Below are positions 55,034 through 63,600 of a DNA stretch of 64,000 nt, piece after piece. The stretch comes from an uncultured Anaeroplasmataceae bacterium (lineage in GTDB: Bacteria; Bacillota_I; Bacilli_A; Acholeplasmatales; Anaeroplasmataceae): positions 1 through 64,000 of the forward strand of contig CAKQDS010000006.1 in the NCBI GenBank assembly GCA_934229535.1, written 5' to 3'. The notes below the pieces were generated by a model. That model was not told the origin of the DNA. It was given only the letters and a program-made list of their open reading frames with translations, and searched no databases. The position numbers were made by a program, and so were the translations under genes. Position 1 is the first letter of the stretch, and every line of letters starts with the position of its first letter.

Positions 55034-55981
55034 CTATATCTCATAGCAATAATAATTAAATATTAAATAATTATCATTTGAATTATCAATCGTGCCATCT
55101 AATAGTTGATATTGATTATTTTTTTTATCAACCAAAAAATACTTTTCTCGACAATTTTTAAATTCTAGATCATCCTGTTTATCTTTAGATAATAAAAACA
55201 TTTTTTTATTATGATTAGACTCTTTTAAAATCTTATCAGTGTTAAAATATACTACATAAATTCTTTCAAAATCATTTTCATACAAATCATATTCATTTGC
55301 TTCAAGCTTAATATAATTCTTTGAATAATAAAAATTAATTAATTTACTTAAGCATATTTCCTTTGGATAACTAATAGTCATTCCATCACCAATGTGATAA
55401 TAAGTAGTAACAAAATCGTCATTAGTATCTAAAAAATTTTTAAACCTTTTTAATTTTGTAACAATACCTCTTGCACCTCTAGTTAAAGTTGAAACATCCT
55501 TAAATACTAATTCATGAAAATCCATATTATCACAAATAATTATACCATTATTATTAAGCAAACGTGAATACATTTGAAAAAACTTTTGATATTGCCCCTT
55601 AGCTGCATCGATAAAAATCAAATCATATTTTTTATCTGAAACCATTGGATAAGCTTCAAGGGCATCAGCATAAACCACTCTTATATTATTTGTTAAATTT
55701 TGATTTTTAATATTATTTATAGCTTCATTATACATTTTAGGATCACGTTCAATTGTTGTAACTTTTGCATTATTACATTTAGCCATAATTGAAGCTGAAT
55801 AGCCTATTGCTGTTCCAATTTCTAATATATTCTTAACATTATATTTTTTAATATTCTCAATTAAAAAATCTAATCCCTCATCTTTTATAATAGGTACACC
55901 ATTTAGTGAAGCATAAGAACGCATTTGCTCTTCATAAGAAGAAAAACTGTAGTTATTTACCACAGTTACATTCCCCATCAT
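55034..55981 (-). CDS. trmR: SAM-dependent O-methyltransferase (YrrM/TrmR type) with C-terminal extension
   Basis: Residues about 20-200 are a class I methyltransferase of the YrrM/TrmR group, which in Bacillus methylates 5-hydroxyuridine at the tRNA wobble base. Motifs: 'ILEIGTAIGYSASIMA', 'VTTIERD' (SAM ribose), 'YDLIFIDAAKGQY' and 'IIICDNMDFH'. About 105 further residues at the C-terminus are not part of the family and look like a small beta-rich domain. The start is uncertain: ATG 55981 or 55978 overlap the DUF1292 gene by 29 or 26 bases, while ATG 55924 avoids overlap but cuts into the conserved N-terminus. The position after yqgF and DUF1292 matches yrrM in Bacillus. Confidence 0.85.
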   Translation of the reverse strand: MMGNVTVVNNYSFSSYEEQMRSYASLNGVPIIKDEGLDFLIENIKKYNVKNILEIGTAIGYSASIMAKCNNAKVTTIERDPKMYNEAINNIKNQNLTNNIRVVYADALEAYPMVSDKKYDLIFIDAAKGQYQKFFQMYSRLLNNNGIIICDNMDFHELVFKDVSTLTRGARGIVTKLKRFKNFLDTNDDFVTTYYHIGDGMTISYPKEICLSKLINFYYSKNYIKLEANEYDLYENDFERIYVVYFNTDKILKESNHNKKMFLLSKDKQDDLEFKNCREKYFLVDKKNNQYQLLDGTIDNSNDNYLIFNYYCYEI

Positions 55982-56285
55982 CACAAGAAGAGCATGCTCC
56001 ACCACATGAAGCACAACTTCCTTGACAACCATTTTCTAGTGAATCTAAATATTGATTATAAGCATCATTTACTATTTCCCATTCTTCATCACTTTCAATT
56101 TTTTCAATTGTACCCTGTCCACCCTCAGTTGGAACAAAAATGCATGCAGATACTTCGTCATTTGGTGTCTGAAAAACAACATAATTGTGATTAAATTCCT
56201 CAGACTTAAAGGTAAAAAGAATTTTACAATCTTCTTTTTTACCATCTTCCATTATAAAAGTTATATAATTTTCCTTATTTTCCAT
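55953..56285 (-). CDS. DUF1292 protein with Cys-rich tail
   Basis: A 110-residue protein. Residues 1-85 are a DUF1292 (YrzB) domain ('ENYITFIMEDGKKEDCKILF', 'NYVVFQTP', 'DEEWEIVNDAYNQYL'), found after yqgF in many Firmicutes; its biochemical role is not established. The last 25 residues are unusual: seven cysteines with Gly and Ser (C-x3-C-x2-C-x3-C-x2-C-x4-C-x-C), a likely metal-binding tail. GAGGT lies before the ATG, and yqgF ends 12 bases upstream. Confidence 0.9.
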   Translation of the reverse strand: MENKENYITFIMEDGKKEDCKILFTFKSEEFNHNYVVFQTPNDEVSACIFVPTEGGQGTIEKIESDEEWEIVNDAYNQYLDSLENGCQGSCASCGGACSSCDDGECNCGK

Positions 56286-56297
56286 TTTTTACCTCTT

Positions 56298-56717
56298 TTA
56301 AAAACTTTTTGAATTTAGGAAATCCTGAAGAATTACAACTGCAGCCATTTCATCCTTTTTCTTATGGCGGTCACCTCTTCTTAAATTTCCTTCTATCATT
56401 ATTCTATCAACAGCCACGGTTGTTAATCTTTCATCATATAAAATGACCTCAACATCAGCCATTTTTTCTAGTTTATCTTTGAAATCAAGAGATATTTTAG
56501 CACGATTTCCCATATCTCCATTCATATGCTTAGGAAGTCCTAAAACTATCTTTTTAACATTTTCATTATGACAAATCTTAATAATTTCCTTGGCACAATA
56601 ATTATATTCATCATCTTTAAATCTAATTGTAGTTAAAGCTCTTGCTAAAATACCAAGCTCGTCTGAAATACTAACGCCGCAGGTTCTACTACCTAAATCA
56701 AGTCCAATATACTTCAT
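56298..56717 (-). CDS. ruvX: Holliday junction resolvase-like YqgF/RuvX
   Basis: A 139-residue RNase H-fold nuclease of the YqgF family, linked in various bacteria to Holliday junction resolution and to 16S rRNA 5'-end processing. Acidic residues of the active site are visible in 'GLDLGSRTCGVSIS' (N-terminus), 'DERLTT' and 'KKDEMAAVVILQDFL'. Its ATG overlaps the alaS stop by one base (TAATG), and AAGGAAA lies before it, so translation is coupled to alaS. Confidence 0.93.
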   Translation of the reverse strand: MKYIGLDLGSRTCGVSISDELGILARALTTIRFKDDEYNYCAKEIIKICHNENVKKIVLGLPKHMNGDMGNRAKISLDFKDKLEKMADVEVILYDERLTTVAVDRIMIEGNLRRGDRHKKKDEMAAVVILQDFLNSKSF

Positions 56718-59326
56718 TATAATATTTCCTTAATGTGACTAAATGCTAAAGAAACCTTTGAAGCATCCTTAGCTCCAGCTTGTGCAAGTGTTGGCTTACC
56801 ACCACCGCCACCGCCTGTAATCTTACAAGCCTCACGAACTAAATTAGCAGCATTATATTTTCCTGATGTTGCACAAATTAAGCTTAGCTTTTCACCATCT
56901 GTTAATGCAAGCATTACAACATCAAGATTATATTTGTTTTGTAATGCACAAGCTAAATCCTTGGCAAGCCCAGTATCTAAACCATCTATGCTTGTAAATA
57001 AGGTATTACCTTCAATATTTTTTTCATAAGCTGCTAAATCACTTAAAGCATTCTTACTCTTTATTTGATTAAGTTCCTTCTCTAAATCCTTACAAGCCTT
57101 TAAAGCCTTAGCGATTTCCTCACGCATAGTAAGTACAAAACGATAGCCAGTTGGCATATTTTCATTTTCTTTGTAATTAAATACAAGCTTATCAGGCTTA
57201 GCAGCCTCGATAATTGTTTGAGCCTTATTTTCTAATGCCTTTAAATCATTAACTAAGCTTGCATTATAAGAAACCTCTAGCCTAGATGCATCATTTGATG
57301 TTACACCTTCAATTCTAAATAATCCTGAACCAATCGAAGTAAAATTGCAAACAGCAAATTTAGAGATATCCTTGGTATTTTTAACATGGGTTCCACCACA
57401 AAATTCCTTTGAAACACCCATATCAACAACTCTTACCATTTCTCCATATTTTTCACCAAATAAGGCCATAGCACCTAGCTTCTTTGCTTCAGCAATTGGT
57501 AAAACTAATGTTTTTACCTCATATGCCTCATTTATATATTGATTAACTAAATCCTCAATTTTTAAAATTTCCTCATTAGATAATGAATTATAATTATTGA
57601 AATCAAATCTAACTGTATCCATAGATACCTGTTGTCCTTGTTGATGAACATGATCTCCTAATACTACCTGTAAAGCCTTTTGAAGAAGGTGAGCAGCAGA
57701 GTGATTTTTCATAGTCTTTTCTCTTCTATCTTTATCAACAGAAGCCTTAACAACATCACCAATATGGAATTTATTTTCTTCTAGAATATGAAGGTGTTGA
57801 CCATTAGGCATTTTCTTAACATCAATAACCTCTATTCCATCAATTGTTCCGCCATCACACACTTGACCACCGCTAAAAGCGTAGAATGGAGTTTTATCTA
57901 AAACAATTCCTTTATCAAATACAGCAATAACCTTTGATTCTGATTCTAAAGTATCATAGCCAATAAATTTTGACTCTTCCTTAAAGTTAAGCCAAGCCGT
58001 ATTTTGACTTCCAAAGCTTTGTAAATCCCCTCTTGCACTACGTGCCAGATTCTTTTGACGCTCCATAGCTTTCTTGAATCCATCTTCATCAACACTTAAG
58101 CCAAGTGCTGATGCTTGCTCCATTGTAAGCTCTAATGGAAAGCCATATGTATCATATAATATGAATGCATCTTCTCCTGAAATCATCTTATCCTTAGCAT
58201 TTTGAGCAATTTGATTAAATCTCTTTTCACCAGCTGATAATGTCTCTAGGAATTTTTCCTCTTCGTTTTTAACTATTGTCTTAACAATATTTTGCTTTTC
58301 CTTTAAATATGGATAAGGCTCCTCCATTGTTTTTACAACAACATCAACCAATTCATACATAAAAGGATGATTAATACCAAGTTCACTTTTTGCATATTTT
58401 GTAGCTCGACGTAAAACTCGACGAAGAACATAGCCACGACCCTCATTTGACAAAGTCGCACCATCACTAATAGCAAATGTTACGGTACGAATATGATCAG
58501 CAATGACCTTAAATGCCATTTGACCTTGATATTTGACACCACTAATTTCTTCAACCTTTTTTATTAAAGGAACAAATTGATCAGTGTCATAATTAGTATC
58601 GACGCCCTGCATTACACAAGCAACACGCTCAAGTCCACAGCCTGTATCAATATTTTTAGAAGGTAGTTCCTTATAATTTTCTCTAGCAACACCTATCTTC
58701 GAATTAAATTGTGAAAATACAATATTCCAAATTTCAATGTAACGATCATTTTCAATATCATTTTCAATCAACTCAATTCCACGCTTATCATATTTTTCCC
58801 CACGATCATAAAACATCTCTGTATCTGGTCCACATGGTCCTTCACCAATTTCCCAGAAATTTCCATCTAAAGGAATTAAATGACTAGGCTCAACACCATT
58901 TTTAATCCACGTATCACGAGTTTCTATGTCCTTGGTATAATAAGTAATGTAGATTTTCTCTTTAGGAAATCCAAACCATTTTTCATCAAATAATAACTCA
59001 ACAGCCCAGCTAATAACCTCTTTTTTGAAATAATCACCAATCGAAAAATTACCAAGCATTTCAAAAAAAGTATGGTGACGAGCTGTCTTACCAACATTTT
59101 CAATATCATTTGTTCTTATGCATTTTTGAGCATTTGTTATTCTATGACATTCTGGAACAACACTACCATCAAAATATTTTTTTAATGGTGTTACACCAGC
59201 ATTTGTCCACAAAAGTGTTGGATCATCATGTGGCACTAATGAAGCAGATGGCTCTACGTGATGTCCTTTTGTTTTAAAAAATTCTAGCCACATTTGGCGA
59301 ATTTGATTAGTTGACATTTTTTTCAT
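56717..59326 (-). CDS. alaS: Alanyl-tRNA synthetase
   Basis: An 869-residue, full-length AlaRS that charges tRNA-Ala and clears mischarged Ser and Gly. Class II motif 1 region 'ARHHTFFEMLGNFSIGDYF' lies near residue 70. The editing domain has H-S-A-A-H and later 'CGGTHVKNT' with the zinc-binding Cys and His. The C-terminal DHHA1 domain includes the glycine-rich 'GGGGGGKPTLAQAGA'. ATG 59326 is chosen because GAGGA lies 9 bases upstream; the ATG at 59335 directly abuts the GAGGA. It leads the operon alaS-yqgF-DUF1292-methyltransferase-membrane proteins-desulfidase-mrp. I see no T-box in front of it. Confidence 0.97.
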   Translation of the reverse strand: MKKMSTNQIRQMWLEFFKTKGHHVEPSASLVPHDDPTLLWTNAGVTPLKKYFDGSVVPECHRITNAQKCIRTNDIENVGKTARHHTFFEMLGNFSIGDYFKKEVISWAVELLFDEKWFGFPKEKIYITYYTKDIETRDTWIKNGVEPSHLIPLDGNFWEIGEGPCGPDTEMFYDRGEKYDKRGIELIENDIENDRYIEIWNIVFSQFNSKIGVARENYKELPSKNIDTGCGLERVACVMQGVDTNYDTDQFVPLIKKVEEISGVKYQGQMAFKVIADHIRTVTFAISDGATLSNEGRGYVLRRVLRRATKYAKSELGINHPFMYELVDVVVKTMEEPYPYLKEKQNIVKTIVKNEEEKFLETLSAGEKRFNQIAQNAKDKMISGEDAFILYDTYGFPLELTMEQASALGLSVDEDGFKKAMERQKNLARSARGDLQSFGSQNTAWLNFKEESKFIGYDTLESESKVIAVFDKGIVLDKTPFYAFSGGQVCDGGTIDGIEVIDVKKMPNGQHLHILEENKFHIGDVVKASVDKDRREKTMKNHSAAHLLQKALQVVLGDHVHQQGQQVSMDTVRFDFNNYNSLSNEEILKIEDLVNQYINEAYEVKTLVLPIAEAKKLGAMALFGEKYGEMVRVVDMGVSKEFCGGTHVKNTKDISKFAVCNFTSIGSGLFRIEGVTSNDASRLEVSYNASLVNDLKALENKAQTIIEAAKPDKLVFNYKENENMPTGYRFVLTMREEIAKALKACKDLEKELNQIKSKNALSDLAAYEKNIEGNTLFTSIDGLDTGLAKDLACALQNKYNLDVVMLALTDGEKLSLICATSGKYNAANLVREACKITGGGGGGKPTLAQAGAKDASKVSLAFSHIKEIL

Positions 59327-59384
59327 ATTTATCATTCCTCGTATTAAAAACTACTTTATTATAAACAATTACTTTGCTTTATCT

Positions 59385-59413
59385 ATTTTACCATACTTTC
59401 GCATTAAAATAAA
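59385..59413 (-). promoter_or_regulatory. Possible alaS promoter
   Basis: TAAAAT (59390-59385) preceded by TGG as an extended -10, with a weak -35 TTTATT 17 bases upstream. The start is near 59378. Confidence 0.4.
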
Positions 59414-59561
59414 GAAAAAATTAGTAAACAAATACCTTATATTTATTAAAAAAATGCCTTTTATTGTTGATATAAATTATTTTATAAATAATTATTTATG
59501 CTTTTTCAGAATATTTTATTTCTTTTTCAACAAAAACTCTTTATTTTTTACAAAAATCGAT

Positions 59562-59567
59562 TATAAT
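59562..59567 (+). promoter_or_regulatory. Possible -10 box of the XRE regulator gene
   Basis: TATAAT lies 30 bases before the ATG. I see no good -35 at 16-18 bases, so the promoter is only tentative. Confidence 0.35.
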
Positions 59568-59596
59568 TATAGTGTTAGTTTAAGGAGGGCAAAAAA

Positions 59597-59872
59597 ATGG
59601 GATTATGTGAAAACATAAAAAAAGCTAGGCTAAAGAAAAAACTGACACAAACCGAAGTAGCAGCAAGGATTCCTATTTCTCAATCAAATTATTCAAAAAT
59701 TGAATTAGGTATAGTTGTTCCAGATGCAAATACTTTAAAAAGAATTTGTGAAATATTGCAAATTAGTAGTGATTATCTTTTGGATATTCAATTAAAAAAA
59801 GAATTATTACTATCTGACTATGATTACATTTACAAGGCCTATTTTATGCTTCAAAAAATCATTGACAAATAA
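59597..59872 (+). CDS. XRE-family helix-turn-helix regulator
   Basis: A 91-residue protein. Residues 7-65 form a Cro/C1-type HTH ('LTQTEVAARIPISQSNYSKIELG' with recognition helix 'SQSNYSKIE'), and a short helical tail of about 25 residues may serve dimerisation. AAGGAGGG lies 8 bases before the ATG. It is monocistronic, divergent from alaS and closed by a bidirectional terminator. Its target is not evident; no nearby phage or toxin gene accompanies it. Confidence 0.9.
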   Translation: MGLCENIKKARLKKKLTQTEVAARIPISQSNYSKIELGIVVPDANTLKRICEILQISSDYLLDIQLKKELLLSDYDYIYKAYFMLQKIIDK

Positions 59873-59904
59873 GAAGAATATTTACATGTGTTCTTTTGTC
59901 AAAA

Positions 59905-59930
59905 AAAATGACAGGTTATCCTGTCATTTT
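59905..59930. terminator. Bidirectional terminator between the XRE gene and the 40-residue gene
   Basis: AAAATGACAGG / CCTGTCATTTT, 11-base stem, 4-base loop. Plus-strand transcripts run into ATTTTTATT and minus-strand transcripts into a run of eight T. The left side contains the stop of the minus-strand small gene. Confidence 0.9.
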
Positions 59931-60038
59931 ATTTTTATTCAACTTTTTAATTAGGTCCTTAACCTTTTTACTATCCATAAGCTCAATTGCGCTAATTGTC
60001 AATAAAGCACCACCAAGCATATAAAAAGCTGCTTTCAT
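59916..60038 (-). CDS. 40-residue membrane peptide downstream of recD2
   Basis: A small open frame from ATG 60038 to TAA at 59918-59916. The protein starts 'MKAAFYMLGGALLTISAIEL', one hydrophobic helix of about 18 residues, followed by a Lys-rich amphipathic tail ('DSKKVKDLIKKLNKNK'). GGTGAT lies 5 bases before the ATG. It begins 45 bases after the recD2 stop, and its stop lies inside the terminator stem, a compact layout that supports a real gene. Nothing is known of its function; it could anchor or regulate a partner, or be a toxin-like peptide. Confidence 0.6.
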   Translation of the reverse strand: MKAAFYMLGGALLTISAIELMDSKKVKDLIKKLNKNKMTG

Positions 60039-60083
60039 ATTATCACCATATTTATTATTTACATTCTTTTAAAAAATATGTAA

Positions 60084-62363
60084 TTACATAAATGTTTTTG
60101 GCGATATTCCATCCATATCATATTCACCTAATGTTTTATAAGCGCTTTGTGGATCATCTATTTCAATTTCTTGTGAAGCATCTACTTTTTTTATTTGGAA
60201 TCTTTCACTAAGTGAGGTTTGTCTTACATCATCCTTTGAATGAATTGCCTGATTAATAGCATTATATTCACCTAAAATGATTAGCTTTTTCTTAGTTCTT
60301 GTTATAGCTGTATAGATAATTTTTTTACGAAGCATAATATTATAAGAAGGCAGTATTGGAATAATTACATTATCATATTCACTTCCTTGGGACTTATGAA
60401 TACTTATTGCATATGCTAATGTTAAATAATCTAATTTAGGACCATATGTAACCATCCTACCATCAAAGTCAATTAATAGCTTAGTTTCCTTGTTTTCTTT
60501 AATTATTTCTTTTATTATTCCTACATCACCATTCATTATTTCCAATTTTGAATCATTTTGAAGCTGTAAAACCTTATCACCTTTTTTAAACTCTTTAAAT
60601 TCTGTTTTTACAACCTCTGAAGAATTAATAAATTTATCCTGTATCATTTTATTAATTGCATCAATACCTGCTATACCGGCATACATTGGAATTAACACCT
60701 GTAAATCATTTTTAAAATCGCCGCCCTTAGCAATAAAGCTAGTAATAAAGCGTTCAATCATTGCAGAGCAGCTTTTTGAATCACAAGGATAAAAATACAC
60801 TTCTTTTCTTTCATTGAAAATATTGAAATTAATATTTTCAAATAATACCTCTTGAGCTAGCTTAATAATATTACTTTCCTTTGCTTGACGCATAATTTCT
60901 GTAAGCCTTAAGGTATTAACTGCGCCACTAGCAATTAAGTCATGAAGAACAGCACCTGGTCCAACTGATGGTAGTTGATTTTCATCTCCAACTAGAATAA
61001 TCTTGCTTCTAATAGGTAATGCCTGAAAAAGACGATATGCTAATGGCAAATCAATCATAGACGCTTCATCAATTATAAATAACGAGCCTGAAAGCTTATT
61101 TTCAGCATTAAATGTAAATTCACCTTCATGATTATAACCTAACGTTTTATGAATTGTTTGAGCTTTAAATTTAGTAGCTTCAGCCATTCTTTTGCTTGCT
61201 CTACCGGTAGGGGCCATCAATACTACTTTTTCTTTAAATTTATCACTATCGACATTTAAATTATCAATGTAGGCTGATAGATATAAAATACCCTTTATAA
61301 TTGTTGTTTTTCCCGTTCCTGGACCACCAGTAACTATATTCAAATTATTATTCATTACCGAATAAATAGTTTTAAACTGATTTTCTGTATATTTAATACC
61401 TAATTCTTTTTCAACAATTTCTAGTTTTTCCTTAAGCTTGCTTTCATCATAGGTTTTAAATCCCGTTTGCTTCATTTTCAAAATTATTTTACTTAAGCCA
61501 ATTTCCGCCTCATATAATGATGGTTCAAAAATTCTTTCATCTTCACACACAATGCGTTTATGCTCTATCAAATAAGAAACACCATCACTAATTAATTCCT
61601 TTGCAACTGGCTTTTCAGTTTGATTCAGCAAAAGCTCTGTTGAATTTATTAATTGATTTTTATAAAGAAAGGTAAAGCCCTGTTGAAAACAAATAAGCGT
61701 TAAGGTATGCATTATCGCCTCAGTAATTCTATTTAATGAATTGGGATCAATCCCTAAGTTCATAGCAATAAGATCACTTTTTTTAAAACCAAAGCCTTCA
61801 ACATCATGAATAAGTCTATAGGGGTCGCTTCTAATTACCTTAGCTGCATCAGTTCCATAAACCTCAATCATTTTGGCAACCATTTTAGTAGATAATCCTA
61901 AATCATAAAGTTCTACATAAGATTTTTGAATTTCTTCGTTTCTTTTTAAAATCTTATAAACCATTTGAGCCTTATCTTCGTTTACGCCTTCAATATCCTT
62001 TAAGCAATCAGGATTCTTTAATATCTTCTCTAATGTTTTTCTACCAAGAGCCTTAACTATCCTCATAGCAGTTTTTTTTCCTATTCCCTTAAATTCACCG
62101 CTAGATAAATAATTAACAAGTCCCATTGCTGACATTTCCTTAACAGGATTAATGCTTTTTATATATAATTGTTCCCCATATTTATCGTTTTCTTTCCAAA
62201 CGCCATGAAATTCCATTTCTCTATTTTCCTCAATAGGCTGAAATTCACCAACAATTATTACTTCCCCTTTTTTAGTATCAATTCGTGCTACCTTATATAA
62301 TGAATCAGAAGAAATAAACAAATATTTGTCTAATATTCCTTTAATAACAACCTCTTCATCCAT
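60084..62363 (-). CDS. recD2: RecD2-type DNA helicase (YrrC)
   Basis: A 759-residue 5'-3' helicase of the RecD2 group, found in bacteria independently of RecBC and involved in replication-fork and DNA repair. An N-terminal OB-like domain and a helix-hairpin-helix region (about 85-150) are present. Walker A G-G-P-G-T-G-K-T-T is at about 346-354, Walker B 'LFIIDEASMID', motif 'VGDENQLPSVGPG', and the late motif 'TLAYAISIHKSQGSEYDNVII'. Length is normal for the family. Its ATG overlaps the mnmA stop by one base (TAATG), the conserved mnmA-recD2 order of Bacillus without the TPR gene between. Confidence 0.95.
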   Translation of the reverse strand: MDEEVVIKGILDKYLFISSDSLYKVARIDTKKGEVIIVGEFQPIEENREMEFHGVWKENDKYGEQLYIKSINPVKEMSAMGLVNYLSSGEFKGIGKKTAMRIVKALGRKTLEKILKNPDCLKDIEGVNEDKAQMVYKILKRNEEIQKSYVELYDLGLSTKMVAKMIEVYGTDAAKVIRSDPYRLIHDVEGFGFKKSDLIAMNLGIDPNSLNRITEAIMHTLTLICFQQGFTFLYKNQLINSTELLLNQTEKPVAKELISDGVSYLIEHKRIVCEDERIFEPSLYEAEIGLSKIILKMKQTGFKTYDESKLKEKLEIVEKELGIKYTENQFKTIYSVMNNNLNIVTGGPGTGKTTIIKGILYLSAYIDNLNVDSDKFKEKVVLMAPTGRASKRMAEATKFKAQTIHKTLGYNHEGEFTFNAENKLSGSLFIIDEASMIDLPLAYRLFQALPIRSKIILVGDENQLPSVGPGAVLHDLIASGAVNTLRLTEIMRQAKESNIIKLAQEVLFENINFNIFNERKEVYFYPCDSKSCSAMIERFITSFIAKGGDFKNDLQVLIPMYAGIAGIDAINKMIQDKFINSSEVVKTEFKEFKKGDKVLQLQNDSKLEIMNGDVGIIKEIIKENKETKLLIDFDGRMVTYGPKLDYLTLAYAISIHKSQGSEYDNVIIPILPSYNIMLRKKIIYTAITRTKKKLIILGEYNAINQAIHSKDDVRQTSLSERFQIKKVDASQEIEIDDPQSAYKTLGEYDMDGISPKTFM

Positions 62364-63496
62364 TAATATTTCCTCAATTCATCATTATTATATACTTTAT
62401 CAATTATGCCACCGCCTAGGCATACCTCACCATCATATAAAACAACAGCTTGCCCTGGTGAAACTGCTCTAACCTTTTGAGGATAATAAACCATCATTTG
62501 ATTGTTGTCTAATATTTCTACCATAACATCTTGATCTGGCTGACGATATCGAAATTTTGCCTGATATTTTTTACCACTAACAGGTACATCTAAAATAAAA
62601 TTACAATTAGTTGCAAGACATCTGTCACTATATAAATAAGGATTATCAAAGCCTTGACCAACATATAAATAATTTTTTTCTAAATCTTTACCAAGAACAA
62701 ACCAGGCATCATTATCACTATCTCCTCTACCACCAATTCCTAGTCCTTTTCTTTGACCAATAGTATAATACATTAAGCCATCATGATTAGCAATTTCTTT
62801 ACCATCAAGTGTAACCATTTTTCCTGGCTTTGCTGGAAGATAGTTTTGTAAAAACCTATGAAAATTTCTTTCACCGATAAAGCAAATACCTGTTGAATCC
62901 TTCTTTTTAGCTGTAGCAAGATCAAGCATAGTAGCTATTTCTCTTACCTCAGGCTTAGTTAAATCACCAATTGGGAACATTGAACATTTTAGCTGATCTT
63001 GACTAATCATACATAAAAAATATGACTGATCCTTATTAGTGTCTACACCTCTTAATAAGCGACTACCATCTATATCATGTCTTACTCTTGCATAATGTCC
63101 CATTGCAATATAATCAGCACCTAAACGCATAGCCTCATCCTTAAATGAAGCAAACTTAATATATTTATTGCACATAATATCAGGATTAGGAGTTCTACCT
63201 GCCTTATATTCTTCTATAAAATAAGTGAAGACATTATTCCAATATTCTTCTATAAAGTCAATTCGATGGAGCTTCACATTTAATTTTTTTGCAACCGCAA
63301 CTGCATCCTGATAGTCTCTTTCTTGAGGACAAACATCATCATTTAAATCAGGATTTCCTAAAACATCATTATTAGTGGCACTATCCCAGTTTCGCATAAA
63401 CATTGCTTCAACATCATACCCAGCCTTTAAAAGTTCATATACTGCAACCGATGAATCAACACCACCAGATAAACCAACTATAACCTTTTTTGCCAC
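62363..63496 (-). CDS. mnmA: tRNA 2-thiouridylase MnmA
   Basis: A 377-residue enzyme that puts sulfur on U34 of Lys, Glu and Gln tRNAs. The ATP-binding PP-loop S-G-G-V-D-S-S is at 10-16. The catalytic pair is Cys 109 ('NPDIMCNKYIKF') and Cys 205 ('STGICFIGER'). The start is GTG at 63496 with AGGTGAT 3 bases upstream. It needs a cysteine desulfurase as sulfur donor, which is not in this window. It leads a transcript with recD2 and the 40-residue gene. Confidence 0.96.
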   Translation of the reverse strand: MAKKVIVGLSGGVDSSVAVYELLKAGYDVEAMFMRNWDSATNNDVLGNPDLNDDVCPQERDYQDAVAVAKKLNVKLHRIDFIEEYWNNVFTYFIEEYKAGRTPNPDIMCNKYIKFASFKDEAMRLGADYIAMGHYARVRHDIDGSRLLRGVDTNKDQSYFLCMISQDQLKCSMFPIGDLTKPEVREIATMLDLATAKKKDSTGICFIGERNFHRFLQNYLPAKPGKMVTLDGKEIANHDGLMYYTIGQRKGLGIGGRGDSDNDAWFVLGKDLEKNYLYVGQGFDNPYLYSDRCLATNCNFILDVPVSGKKYQAKFRYRQPDQDVMVEILDNNQMMVYYPQKVRAVSPGQAVVLYDGEVCLGGGIIDKVYNNDELRKY

Positions 63497-63520
63497 AATA
63501 TCACCTCATAAACTAGATAT

Positions 63521-63526
63521 ATCATA
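63521..63526 (-). promoter_or_regulatory. Possible extended -10 of mnmA
   Basis: TATGAT preceded by TGA on the minus strand, about 25 bases before the GTG. No clear -35. Confidence 0.35.
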
Positions 63527-63578
63527 TCACAAATTAACAAAAATATAAATATTTGTAGAAATATTGTTGTAATTTTGT

Positions 63579-63584
63579 TATAAT
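63579..63584 (+). promoter_or_regulatory. Extended -10 of the acyltransferase gene
   Basis: TATAAT preceded by TGT; the start would be near 63591, only about 10 bases before the ATG, just covering the GGTGAT ribosome site. The -35 region is weak. Confidence 0.5.
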
Positions 63585-63600
63585 TTTTTTGGTGATTATA

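Larger units (their letters stand above)
59336..59596. other. Divergent intergenic region between alaS and the XRE regulator
   Basis: 261 bases, very AT-rich. It holds the probable alaS promoter on one side and a TATAAT on the other. I find no T-box, riboswitch or credible small gene. Confidence 0.6.

Noticed and set aside
59336..59596. T-box in front of alaS
   Set aside because: No T-box consensus, no specifier structure and no terminator in the 60-base leader expected from the predicted promoter.
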